Shown here piece by piece: positions 1 to 7,782 of a stretch of 40,114 bases of DNA; position 1 is the first letter of the stretch, and every line of letters begins with the position of its first letter. Origin of the DNA: a virus; IMG/VR virus record IMGVR_UViG_3300045961_000189, positions 1 through 40,114 of that record; one strand, given 5' to 3'. A model generated the notes under the pieces. It was not told where the DNA came from. It did not search any database and worked only from the letters and a program-made list of their open reading frames with translations. A program made the translations under genes and the position numbers.

Positions 1-413
1 GTGAAGATAAACCAAGAAAAACAACTGATAAATTTACAGTAAAAAGTATTATAGAAGAAGAGTTTGATGCTCCTGTTAAAACTGCTGTTAAACCTTCGAT
101 AGTACAAGAGAAAAAGAAAGAGGTTCCTGTGCCCCCACCAAAACAGAAAGTTACAAAAATTGCAGAAAGCAAACCATTTGAACCTCCTAAGAAAAAAGTT
201 TCACAACATCTAACAGAAGAAGAAATGAGAAAGAAGGTAGACCTTGATTTTATTAAGAAATATATGACAAAAGCTGGAAGTAAAAATCCCGTTGTTCAAG
301 AAATTATCCTTAATAATGCTAGAGTTGCAGCAAAGAGTGGAGATCCAATTAAGATTCTAAAAGAGGTAATGAAAATTTTACAGAAACCAACGAATACAAA
401 TAAAAGAGGGTAA
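1..413 (+). CDS. Hypothetical protein, 5' end cut by the window edge
   Basis: The frame is open from the first bases of the window (first full codon at position 3) to a TAA at 411-413, giving at least 136 residues. A GTG at 129 lies inside a Pro/Lys-rich run and has no ribosome binding site, so it is an internal valine codon rather than the start. The visible part has a charged, low-complexity N-terminal stretch rich in Lys, Glu and Pro, then a predicted helical domain of about 70 residues ending in a basic tail. No family is recognised. It is 2 bp from the next gene, so it belongs to the same operon as the DUF5675 and holin-like genes. The function is unknown. Confidence 0.8.
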   Translation, partial: EDKPRKTTDKFTVKSIIEEEFDAPVKTAVKPSIVQEKKKEVPVPPPKQKVTKIAESKPFEPPKKKVSQHLTEEEMRKKVDLDFIKKYMTKAGSKNPVVQEIILNNARVAAKSGDPIKILKEVMKILQKPTNTNKRG

Positions 414-415
414 TA

Positions 416-874
416 ATGCCAGAAGATGAAAAGAAAAAGGAAGAGGAAAAAGACCCTATCTATGTTGAGCTAAGAAGGGAAAGAATGAGCGATCATGGAA
501 CGGAAGGTCTTCTACTAGCTCCAGGATTTTCATGCTATACTTTAGAACTTCCTTGGAGAGACAATAGATCAAATGTATCATGTATTCCGATGGGCGATTA
601 CAAATGCGAATTAAGAAGGTCTCCAAAATTTGGTTTTACATATTGGGTTAAGAAAGTTCCAAAAAGAGAATATATTCTTATTCATTCAGGGAACTTTGCT
701 GGAGATGTTTCTAAAGGGTGGAAATCTCATGTAAATGGTTGTATTTTATTAGGATTACAAATGGGAGTTATACAAGGACAACGAGCAGTTCTTAATTCAA
801 AAATTGCAGTAAGACGATTTATGGAATCTATGGGTGGAGAAAAATTCACTCTTAGAATTTCAGGAGGGGAATAG
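416..874 (+). CDS. DUF5675 family protein
   Basis: This 152-residue protein has a charged N-terminal extension of about 15 residues followed by a typical DUF5675 domain. The visible family signatures are TLELPWRDN, the SCIPMGDY segment, SPKFG, the IHSGN motif and the VNGCILLG motif, followed by a short helix. The length fits the family, which is common in phages and prophages, but its activity is not established. The conserved His in HSGN and Cys in GCILLG are candidate active-site residues. It lies 2 bp upstream of a holin-like membrane protein, so a role in lysis or cell-wall processing is plausible by context only. It ends with TAG, which shows that TAG is used as a stop here. Confidence 0.85.
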   Translation: MPEDEKKKEEEKDPIYVELRRERMSDHGTEGLLLAPGFSCYTLELPWRDNRSNVSCIPMGDYKCELRRSPKFGFTYWVKKVPKREYILIHSGNFAGDVSKGWKSHVNGCILLGLQMGVIQGQRAVLNSKIAVRRFMESMGGEKFTLRISGGE

Positions 875-876
875 GT

Positions 877-1500
877 ATGCTATGGGAAACTATACTTGGT
901 GGTGTAACTGGAATAATTGGAACAGTTCTAACAAGTTATATCAACTATAAACAAAAGAAACTTGAATACGATCATGAAGCAAAAATGATCGAGTTAGAAA
1001 CTAAGGCTATGTTAGCTGAAGCTGAAGCTAATATCAAAATAACAAAAGCTCAGGTAGAAGGAGCTATAGAATTAGCAGATGCATCTGCATATATAGAAAG
1101 TCAAAAACAAGGAAACAAAAATCTGTTCGATGTTAAATGGATTGATAAGTTATTTGCTGTTCAAGGAGGGCTTGGAAGATTCTTTGCAATTCCAGCTGCT
1201 GTAGTTATTGCTATTTTATTCGGAATGATTGACTGGCTAAAAGGATTTATGAGACCAGGTTTAACAATTTATTTAGTTGCTTTAACAACATATCTTACAT
1301 TTGTTTCTTATAACATTTTAACAAAATATGGTGGAACAGATATTACAACAGAACAAGCAGTTGAAATTTGGAATGACGTTGTAACCATTATTATATATTT
1401 AACTGTCTCTGTTGTTACATGGTGGTTTGGAGACAGACGTACAGCAAAATTCTTAGCTCAATTTGGAGCAAAGAGAAAAGGCATCAAAATAGATGCTTAA
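877..1500 (+). CDS. Holin-like membrane protein
   Basis: This 207-residue protein has a hydrophobic N-terminal segment (about residues 3-24), a charged Glu/Lys/Ala-rich helix likely to form a coiled coil (about 25-85), and three further hydrophobic segments (about 103-123, 127-148 and 167-187), ending in a basic tail. This layout resembles the three-TM holin families of phages and gene-transfer agents. It follows the DUF5675 gene by 2 bp, with a good ribosome binding site in the end of that gene (AGGAGGGG). A holin role in timing lysis is inferred from topology and position. An ordinary virion or host-membrane protein cannot be excluded. Confidence 0.65.
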   Translation: MLWETILGGVTGIIGTVLTSYINYKQKKLEYDHEAKMIELETKAMLAEAEANIKITKAQVEGAIELADASAYIESQKQGNKNLFDVKWIDKLFAVQGGLGRFFAIPAAVVIAILFGMIDWLKGFMRPGLTIYLVALTTYLTFVSYNILTKYGGTDITTEQAVEIWNDVVTIIIYLTVSVVTWWFGDRRTAKFLAQFGAKRKGIKIDA

Positions 1501-1516
1501 ATAATTGGAGGATGAT

Positions 1517-2089
1517 ATGAGTTATTCAATTTCTACTTTAAAAATTGCTTTGGGCATTTCAGTAACTGAAAATAAGAAATTAACCAAGGAACAAAAAGTA
1601 AAGGTACTTGAGTTTATTCAGAATGGAACAGATTCACAAGTTCAACATTTAGCATTAACAGGAGAAGTTAAGAAAGTATTTACAGAAGCAGAAAAGAAAC
1701 AATTACAGGAAAAAATTGAAAGTAGTAAGTTAATTAAAGAACAAATTTTAACTGAAGGTCCTGTTGGAAGTATTTTAGGAATGATGATTTTTACTCCTTT
1801 TATTTGGGCAGCATGGAGAACAATTGCAGGTTTGGTTAGTTCAAAAAGAAGAAAGTGTGGAATGTATAGAATTTCAGAAGAAAGAGATAAATGTATAGAT
1901 AGAGTAAATATTTTTGAATATCAGAAAAAAATTGATGTAATCAATAAAGCTGCTAAAGATTGTCCAAAAAATAAAGATCCAAAAAGATGCCAAGCTAAAC
2001 ATGATTATGCTTTAGATAAAATGAAAGCAAAATTAAAGAAGGCAGAAGATAAATATAAAATGAGATGGGGGCAAGCAGCAGTAAAATAA
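1517..2089 (+). CDS. Small membrane protein with C-terminal four-Cys module (paralog A)
   Basis: The start is ATG 1517, with GGAGG at 1507-1511; a TTG at 1505 in the same frame overlaps that binding site and is rejected. The 190-residue protein has an N-terminal helical domain (about 20-75), one transmembrane segment (about 82-108) and a basic C-terminal helical region with Cys114, Cys126, Cys149 and Cys158. The spacing C-x11-C-x22-C-x8-C and the KDPKRC signature match the proteins at 20289-21071 and 21091-22365, so the three are paralogs. The N-terminal domains also share a pattern (F-I ... L-A-L-x-G-E). No known family is recognised. The cysteine spacing suggests a helical hairpin held by two disulfides, which is inference. 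Confidence 0.85.
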   Translation: MSYSISTLKIALGISVTENKKLTKEQKVKVLEFIQNGTDSQVQHLALTGEVKKVFTEAEKKQLQEKIESSKLIKEQILTEGPVGSILGMMIFTPFIWAAWRTIAGLVSSKRRKCGMYRISEERDKCIDRVNIFEYQKKIDVINKAAKDCPKNKDPKRCQAKHDYALDKMKAKLKKAEDKYKMRWGQAAVK

Positions 2090-2106
2090 GAAAGGAATTT
2101 TTATAA

Positions 2107-2667
2107 ATGTACAAAGAGAAAATAATAGAACTACTACAAAACAATTTGAGTGAAAGAGCTTTTAAATTATGGCAAGGAATAAATTCAATTGTTCCTGATA
2201 TTTGGGATAGACCAACATCATCAACTGGAAAACATCATAAGAAATTGAATGGAGATATTCCAACACAAGCAGAGCATGTTTATCAAATGTTATATTCTGC
2301 TTCTAAAATTATACAATTATTTGGAATAGATAAGATGACCCAAGAATCAGATAAAATTTTGTTGGCTATCGCTATGCATGATATTCTCAAATATGGTGAC
2401 ATGGGAAGCAGACCATACACAGATAATTGGCATGATAAGAAAGCTGCCGACATGATTGCATCGAACAAAGAAACCTTCTTGAAGATTCTAACAGAAGATC
2501 AATTTTTCACAATGGAAGAAGCTGTTAGATTTCATTCTGGAAGATGGAGTACGGATGCAAAGAATAAAACATTCACATGGAAGGAATATAATCCAGAAAC
2601 ACTATTCACACATATGCTCGATATGATGAGCACATATGATTTAATTCAAACAGATGTGAGGGAATAA
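2107..2667 (+). CDS. HD-domain metal-dependent phosphohydrolase
   Basis: This 186-residue protein carries the ligand set of the HD superfamily: His57 (AEHVYQM), His91-Asp92 (AMHDILKYG), His109 (NWHDKK), His143 (RFHSGRW) and a distal Asp172 (HMLDMM). The segment before the first His (PTSSTGKHH) resembles the entry of other HD hydrolases. Such enzymes cleave phosphoester bonds in nucleotides, cyclic nucleotides or nucleic acids using bound metal. The exact substrate cannot be read from the sequence. The gene sits between a small membrane protein and structural genes, 3 bp from the next start. A nucleotide-metabolism or anti-defence role is possible but not shown. Confidence 0.85.
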   Translation: MYKEKIIELLQNNLSERAFKLWQGINSIVPDIWDRPTSSTGKHHKKLNGDIPTQAEHVYQMLYSASKIIQLFGIDKMTQESDKILLAIAMHDILKYGDMGSRPYTDNWHDKKAADMIASNKETFLKILTEDQFFTMEEAVRFHSGRWSTDAKNKTFTWKEYNPETLFTHMLDMMSTYDLIQTDVRE

Positions 2668-2669
2668 AA

Positions 2670-3266
2670 TTGACAATAGCATCAACTATAGTCATTCCTG
2701 AGTTACAATATTGGATCAATAAATTTATTGTAAATTCTACGGTTAATAAAAATGGTGTTCATACTCCGTCAGCTCTTGATCCTCTATATCTTCCACAAAA
2801 ATCTTTTATAGAAATGCTATTCAATGATGATTATTCGTGGGATGAATATAAATATATTTACAAACAAAAAGAAAGAGGATCTTGGCCAACACCAATTTCT
2901 GTAAGACTTAATCTATATCCAGCATCTGCAAAGTATTATGAATTATCAACTGATTCAACTGGGGAAAATTTATTTCTATTACAAGCAGATGATTTGACTA
3001 TGTTAAATGCACTATTGTCTTATAGAGTTGATGCTACATCTGTTACGATTTTTGATTCAACATCTGGAATTGTATATGAGGATTTGTCTACTCCATTATC
3101 TAAATTGATCTATTTATATTTAGATCTAAAAGTAAATGAAAACTTTTCAAGGTATGATAATACAACATTGGTCTCTCAGGGAACCCTTCTTGAAACATTT
3201 TACGAACTTTATGTGCTAGACCAATTCTTCAATTCTACGACAACTCAATTTTTAACTCTTGGGTAA
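2670..3266 (+). CDS. Putative baseplate/tail structural protein
   Basis: This 198-residue protein has a TTG start at 2670, with GAGGG about 7 bases upstream overlapping the end of the HD gene; no ATG lies near the 5' end. It has no recognised family. The composition is typical of a phage structural protein: many Tyr, Ser, Thr and Asp, no cysteine and no membrane segment. It lies 13 bp upstream of the 702-residue baseplate-to-fibre protein in the same operon, so a part in the baseplate or fibre attachment is inferred from position only. Confidence 0.7.
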   Translation: MTIASTIVIPELQYWINKFIVNSTVNKNGVHTPSALDPLYLPQKSFIEMLFNDDYSWDEYKYIYKQKERGSWPTPISVRLNLYPASAKYYELSTDSTGENLFLLQADDLTMLNALLSYRVDATSVTIFDSTSGIVYEDLSTPLSKLIYLYLDLKVNENFSRYDNTTLVSQGTLLETFYELYVLDQFFNSTTTQFLTLG

Positions 3267-3279
3267 CTGAGGATACAAG

Positions 3280-5388
3280 ATGGCTTTCTATAATAAATAT
3301 AGTCCTGACGAGCTGCTATGGCTTCTATTACGAGCAGCTAGCGGAGAAGAGGTTCCTGAATTAACAGAATCATTAAATTCTCTTGCTAAATCTGAAAGAG
3401 CGTTGACTGATCTTTTCTTTGCAAAAGTAATTGATCAACAAACATTCAATACTCCAGACTATCAAAGATTTAGAAAGCTACTAGTAGATTGGATTTCTGC
3501 ACATAAAACAATTACAGCAGCATCAACAAAAATGGCAGACCCAAGAGGTATGACAAATGATGATCTTGACGAGTTATTTAGAAGTTTTGGATTCAATTAT
3601 TCAACATCATTAAAAGGACCAACTTCAGACCCTCTAGCACAAAAAGTTAATCTATTTCTAGACCTTGTTAATCTATATAAGAAAAAAGGAACACCACAAG
3701 CTATCTTCGAAGTTCTTCAATATTATGGTGTTACACAAGTTGATATTTTCGAATTCTTTTTACAGTTTGATAAAACCCTTGCATTGATATTCAAGGGAGA
3801 TGTAATCACAGGTTCAACAATAAGTCCTACATCGTTAATATATCCTTATGATACATTAACAGTAGATGATCCACACTGGCTTTTAACAGAAGCACAAATC
3901 AGAAATCTTCATTCAACATTAAAAATAAACCTTCCTTCAAAGACAAATTATTTAGGAGTAAGACCTGTTGCTACAGCAGATGGTCCAGAGTTTTCTATTT
4001 ACAGTAGATTGATTCAAGATCAGTATTACGACTATAGATTCAGAGGAATACTCCCACCTGAAAATGCAGAAATTTCAATGATTGGAGAAGTTCACTCATT
4101 ATTAGAACTTCATTTATCTACTCTATATGTATTTCAAAAATTATATGGAGTAGGATCATTTGGTGATCAATTTTCTTGCTATGATGGAACATCATCTGTT
4201 GATAATGTTACAGATATTATTGCAGAGTATAATGAAATAAACATAAGACCTAGCGCATTATATACTGGTGGAGCAAGAATACATAGAGAAGTTCTATTAA
4301 GAGAATACTACGATAAATTCTGTAGGCTAACTCCAAGAAATTTCTTACAAACACCGATTGATCCTACAACTGTTCTTAATGAAATTGACTCAACAATTAT
4401 TCCAAAAATAGATGATCTTACTGCATCTTTGGAAGAAATTTTATTTGTAATGTTGAAAGATATAGCCAACTGGATTAGAAATAATGTTGGTTATGGTTTC
4501 ATCAATTTTGGTTTTATTATCTTTGGTCTTGATGCTTTCTTCTCAGACTTAAAACAGGTTATCAATTTCTTCAAACCATATCGTGCAAGATTATTATTCT
4601 TAGAAGCTCTTCAAGTTAAAAGCCCATTATTTGAATCAATCAATATTGAAGAAGAATGGGAACACTATCCGGAAGAAATCGTGCATGATCACATAGTCGC
4701 GGACAGTCATCCATGCTGTGTTGAAAATGTTGATGAAATAGACGCGACCGCGCATATGTGTTTTGATTCAACTGCTACATATCATGCAAGAGAATTTTTT
4801 GATTGTGGAAGTTGGTTTGACATTGGAGCTGTTACAGATAACAATAGAGAACTGTTTATAGAAGTTGATGAAATTCGTGATGAATATGTAAAATGTAGAT
4901 ATGATAGCACCGCTGTAATGACTCATAACTTGATAGATGGAACTAGTGATCCAACAATCTTTATGCCAGGCGATAGTACAGCAGAAGTTGTAATTCCTGG
5001 TACAACATCAACAGTTCTAACAACATCAGGTTTAGGAGATTTTGATTATGGTGGTTGCTTTGATAATATGCATGGGTTTGAGGTTGTATATATTACTGTT
5101 GAACAAGTATCCTCTAGTTCATCAAGTTCAACATCATCAAGTTCTTCCAGCTCTGCTAGTGAGGCCCAATTAACTGCTGATATTGTATGGGGTCAAATTA
5201 GCGATGCTGATGAACCTGTAATGAAAACATTTGATACAAACTGGACTCAAACAGATGGTGGAACAGAAGGAACTGGAAACACAGAAAAACTTTTAGTTTA
5301 CAATGGTGGAATTGGGGAATCAGAAATTTGGAATTTAGGCTCTGGTCCAGCTAGAGTTATTTTAGATAAATATCAACAAGGAGAATGA
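3280..5388 (+). CDS. Baseplate-to-fibre protein, gpI-like N-terminal part, poly-Ser linker
   Basis: This 702-residue protein has an N-terminal half with the segment KKKGTPQAIFEVLQYYG (about 134-150). This resembles the 'kGTp.ai..vl' motif of P2 gpI-type tail proteins, which join baseplate wedge and fibre. The middle (about 470-590) is rich in Cys, Asp and His and repeats the tetrapeptide DSTA three times. A poly-serine linker (about 611-629) precedes a short C-terminal beta-rich domain. Its stop codon overlaps the ATG cluster of the next gene (ATGATGATG). The likely role is structural, anchoring the adhesins that follow. The assignment rests on one short motif and on position. Confidence 0.65.
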   Translation: MAFYNKYSPDELLWLLLRAASGEEVPELTESLNSLAKSERALTDLFFAKVIDQQTFNTPDYQRFRKLLVDWISAHKTITAASTKMADPRGMTNDDLDELFRSFGFNYSTSLKGPTSDPLAQKVNLFLDLVNLYKKKGTPQAIFEVLQYYGVTQVDIFEFFLQFDKTLALIFKGDVITGSTISPTSLIYPYDTLTVDDPHWLLTEAQIRNLHSTLKINLPSKTNYLGVRPVATADGPEFSIYSRLIQDQYYDYRFRGILPPENAEISMIGEVHSLLELHLSTLYVFQKLYGVGSFGDQFSCYDGTSSVDNVTDIIAEYNEINIRPSALYTGGARIHREVLLREYYDKFCRLTPRNFLQTPIDPTTVLNEIDSTIIPKIDDLTASLEEILFVMLKDIANWIRNNVGYGFINFGFIIFGLDAFFSDLKQVINFFKPYRARLLFLEALQVKSPLFESINIEEEWEHYPEEIVHDHIVADSHPCCVENVDEIDATAHMCFDSTATYHAREFFDCGSWFDIGAVTDNNRELFIEVDEIRDEYVKCRYDSTAVMTHNLIDGTSDPTIFMPGDSTAEVVIPGTTSTVLTTSGLGDFDYGGCFDNMHGFEVVYITVEQVSSSSSSSTSSSSSSSASEAQLTADIVWGQISDADEPVMKTFDTNWTQTDGGTEGTGNTEKLLVYNGGIGESEIWNLGSGPARVILDKYQQGE
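5107..5160 (+). repeat. Poly-serine linker coding repeat 1
   Basis: This stretch codes for a near-continuous Ser run with one Thr, in the 702-residue baseplate-to-fibre protein. The serines use both codon families (TCN and AGY) in mixed order, so this is a protein-level homopolymer and not a pure DNA microsatellite. It separates the main body from a small C-terminal domain and probably acts as a flexible linker. Confidence 0.8.
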
Positions 5389-5390
5389 TG

Positions 5391-7769
5391 ATGAATATAG
5401 TTCAATATAGAACAGCAGCAGACGATATTTCAATTACTAGTCTGCCTTGGACTACATTAGACCCGCCTTATAATTTTACAAGTCTTGGTTATGTCCAATT
5501 AAGAGTTCTCCCTGTTGCAGCAGCAAATATTATTGCTTGTTCAGATAATGTTCTTTTTGCAAAAGTAAATGACGATAGAACTTATAGTGGTGGTGCAGAA
5601 GGAGGTGCTACAGGAACTGGTACAGATTTTGGAACACCTATAGCATTGAACCCTAGTCTAAAAGTAGTTGATTCAGAAGCAACTCCTTTTACTTATATAG
5701 CAACAAAAAATGATAGAGTATTAGCAATTGATTCAACTGGAACAATGTATTTTTGGGGAACATCTGATTACGGAGAACATGGCACAAATTACACTTGGAA
5801 TTATGGAGAAGCTGTTACTCAATACACTACAACATCTCCGGTATTAGGACCAACACAAGGAAAATTAGATGGAGTATTTGTTCCTATAACATGGAGTAGG
5901 GTAGCTCTTGGTTCTAACTTTGCTATAGGTCTTGATACAGATGGAAGAATATGGGGATGGGGAATTGATACATACGGACAAACAGGTGTAAATATAGATC
6001 AAGGTCAAGCTGGTGATGATATATGGCCATATCCTGTTGCAATAGATTCTACAAAAACAGATTGGATTTATATTGATGCTGGAAATGAAACAGCAGGAGC
6101 TATTGATTCAAATGGGCATGTTTATATGTGGGGTAGAAATAATAATGGATTATTAGGGCAAGGATTAACAGAAGGAGAATTGGCATATTCAAAAGTTCCT
6201 CTATATGTAAGTATATCATCTTTCATTGCGGAAGAGGTATTTGTAAGAAGTACATTTGTATTAGCAAGAAGCTCAAATAATATTTATATGCGTGGATGGG
6301 GAATCAACTCAGTTGGAATGATGGGAACATTGATAACTTCTTTGACTCCTGCATGGGTTACCACTTATCTTGATAAAGGTGGAAAATATGCAATAGGGGA
6401 AAATCATGGTTTATGTACAGACGAATGTGGTAACATATTTTCATTTGGTTTAAATACAGGCGGAGCTCTTGGTACTGGAAATACAAATTCTTCTTATTAT
6501 TCTATTGGTTTTAGAACTGTAGTGTTTGTAGGAGAAGGAGATTTTGATCTTGAAACAAGACATTTTGTAGATATATTTGCTGGTGATGGAATTAGTATGG
6601 CATTAGATGATTCAGGGAGAGTATATGTTTGGGGTAATATACAAGATGGAAGTTATACACAAGTATATTCTCCTTTACAATGGCTTATTGGAAATTTTAT
6701 GCCATCATCATCTTCAAGTTCATCATCTAGTTCATCATCTTCTGTAAGCGATACTGCTGTTGAAGAAGATGGAATTACATTTAGAACTAATCAAGGAGAA
6801 TTCCCTTGGGTTCTACAAGACTCTGTAACTAATTCTCCGGGTTATGCTTTTAAAGCTCAAGTTTCATTAGAAATGGCAAGAGCTAGACTAGTACCAGATA
6901 TTCAAGGACCAGGCGTAGCATCATTTTATTGGAAGACGTTTACATCTGATCAAGGTTATAATCAATTAGCTTTATATCTAACAGAACAAGATTATTACGA
7001 TAGAGATCCTTATGATTCTATATCAGGGGATTGGGATTGGGATCCATATATTGTAGAAATAAATGCAGATCAAAAAATAATAATTGCATTTGAAAATGAT
7101 TATGTATATCAGTTTCCTGATGATGTTGCTTATGTTGATGATTTTACATTTAGTGTAAGTTCAAGTTCTTCATCTTCAAGAAGTAGTAGCTCAAGCTCTA
7201 GATCATCTAGTTCTAGTTGTCGTTCGTCTAGTTCTAGTTGTAGATCTAGTTCTAGTTCAAGTTCAAGTAATAGAGCTGTTCTAGTTAGTTATTCAAGTTC
7301 AAGTTCATCATCTTGTAAAAGCTCAAGTAGTTCAAGTAGTTCATCAACTACAATGAGTACAATAGTCTATGAAAGTGAAACATATGAAATAGTAGGGACA
7401 GTTATTGTAGATACAAGTGTTTATTATTCAGCTCCAAATTCTTTAAGAATTCCAAATACTGTTTCTGGTGGAAAAACTTTAGCACAAAGATATATAACTG
7501 GACCTGGTATTTTAAGTTTTAGATGGGTAATGATTCCTTACGATTATTGGGGAGATTGTGGAATAAAATTTCAGATTGATGGAAGAACAATTCTTACTGT
7601 GTATGGCCAAACATCTTGGCAGACAGGACTTCCATTGTGGGAGCAAAGAACAATCGAAGATTTTCCATCAGGAAGTCATTTGGTTACATGGCTTGTTGTT
7701 GGTGCAGGAACATATTGGAGTGGACCAAATTACGCATATATAGATGATATTGTATTCACACCAACTTAA
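5391..7769 (+). CDS. Tail adhesin with RCC1-like repeats, poly-Ser linkers and two jelly-roll-like domains
   Basis: Three tandem ATGs lie at 5385, 5388 and 5391; the third has the best spacing (7 nt) from AAGGAG at 5378-5383. The roughly 792-residue protein begins with about five RCC1-like beta-propeller blades, seen as repeated G-x-(I/M/V)-(W/Y)-x-W-G motifs such as TMYFWGTSDYGEHG and RIWGWGIDTYGQTG. A poly-Ser linker (about 440-455) leads to a beta-sandwich-like domain containing GPGVASFYWK and ending in YVDDFTF. A long Ser linker with interspersed Arg, Cys and Lys (about 588-655) leads to a second such domain with GPGILSFRW and YIDDIVF. The two beta domains look like duplicates. The likely role is a distal tail fibre or receptor-binding adhesin. 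Confidence 0.75.
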   Translation: MNIVQYRTAADDISITSLPWTTLDPPYNFTSLGYVQLRVLPVAAANIIACSDNVLFAKVNDDRTYSGGAEGGATGTGTDFGTPIALNPSLKVVDSEATPFTYIATKNDRVLAIDSTGTMYFWGTSDYGEHGTNYTWNYGEAVTQYTTTSPVLGPTQGKLDGVFVPITWSRVALGSNFAIGLDTDGRIWGWGIDTYGQTGVNIDQGQAGDDIWPYPVAIDSTKTDWIYIDAGNETAGAIDSNGHVYMWGRNNNGLLGQGLTEGELAYSKVPLYVSISSFIAEEVFVRSTFVLARSSNNIYMRGWGINSVGMMGTLITSLTPAWVTTYLDKGGKYAIGENHGLCTDECGNIFSFGLNTGGALGTGNTNSSYYSIGFRTVVFVGEGDFDLETRHFVDIFAGDGISMALDDSGRVYVWGNIQDGSYTQVYSPLQWLIGNFMPSSSSSSSSSSSSSVSDTAVEEDGITFRTNQGEFPWVLQDSVTNSPGYAFKAQVSLEMARARLVPDIQGPGVASFYWKTFTSDQGYNQLALYLTEQDYYDRDPYDSISGDWDWDPYIVEINADQKIIIAFENDYVYQFPDDVAYVDDFTFSVSSSSSSSRSSSSSSRSSSSSCRSSSSSCRSSSSSSSSNRAVLVSYSSSSSSSCKSSSSSSSSSTTMSTIVYESETYEIVGTVIVDTSVYYSAPNSLRIPNTVSGGKTLAQRYITGPGILSFRWVMIPYDYWGDCGIKFQIDGRTILTVYGQTSWQTGLPLWEQRTIEDFPSGSHLVTWLVVGAGTYWSGPNYAYIDDIVFTPT
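6703..6744 (+). repeat. Poly-serine linker coding repeat 2
   Basis: A run of about 14 serines is encoded by TCA, TCT and AGT codons in mixed order. It separates the RCC1-like propeller from the first beta-sandwich-like domain of the adhesin. Confidence 0.8.
7154..7347 (+). repeat. Long Ser/Arg/Cys linker coding repeat 3
   Basis: This stretch codes for about 65 residues, mainly Ser with regular Arg and Cys interruptions including two SSSSSCR heptads, plus a short non-repetitive break (about 7273-7293). The 15-mer TCTAGTTCTAGTTGT occurs exactly at 7206-7220 and again at 7227-7241. The Arg and Cys codons differ from AGY/TCN Ser codons by single bases, so they could be drift from Ser or selected positions. 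Confidence 0.8.
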
Positions 7770-7782
7770 GAGGTAAAAAATA

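Noticed and set aside
129-413. Gene start at GTG 129
   Set aside because: The frame is open back to the window edge and no binding site precedes this GTG.
416-874. Alternative genetic code with TAG recoding
   Set aside because: Genes end cleanly at TAG (for example 872-874 and 10137-10139), TGA and TAA, each followed closely by the next binding site or start.
7154-7347. CRISPR or DNA tandem array in the Ser-coding region
   Set aside because: The units are irregular and in frame with a long gene, and the codons are mixed; it is a protein low-complexity linker.
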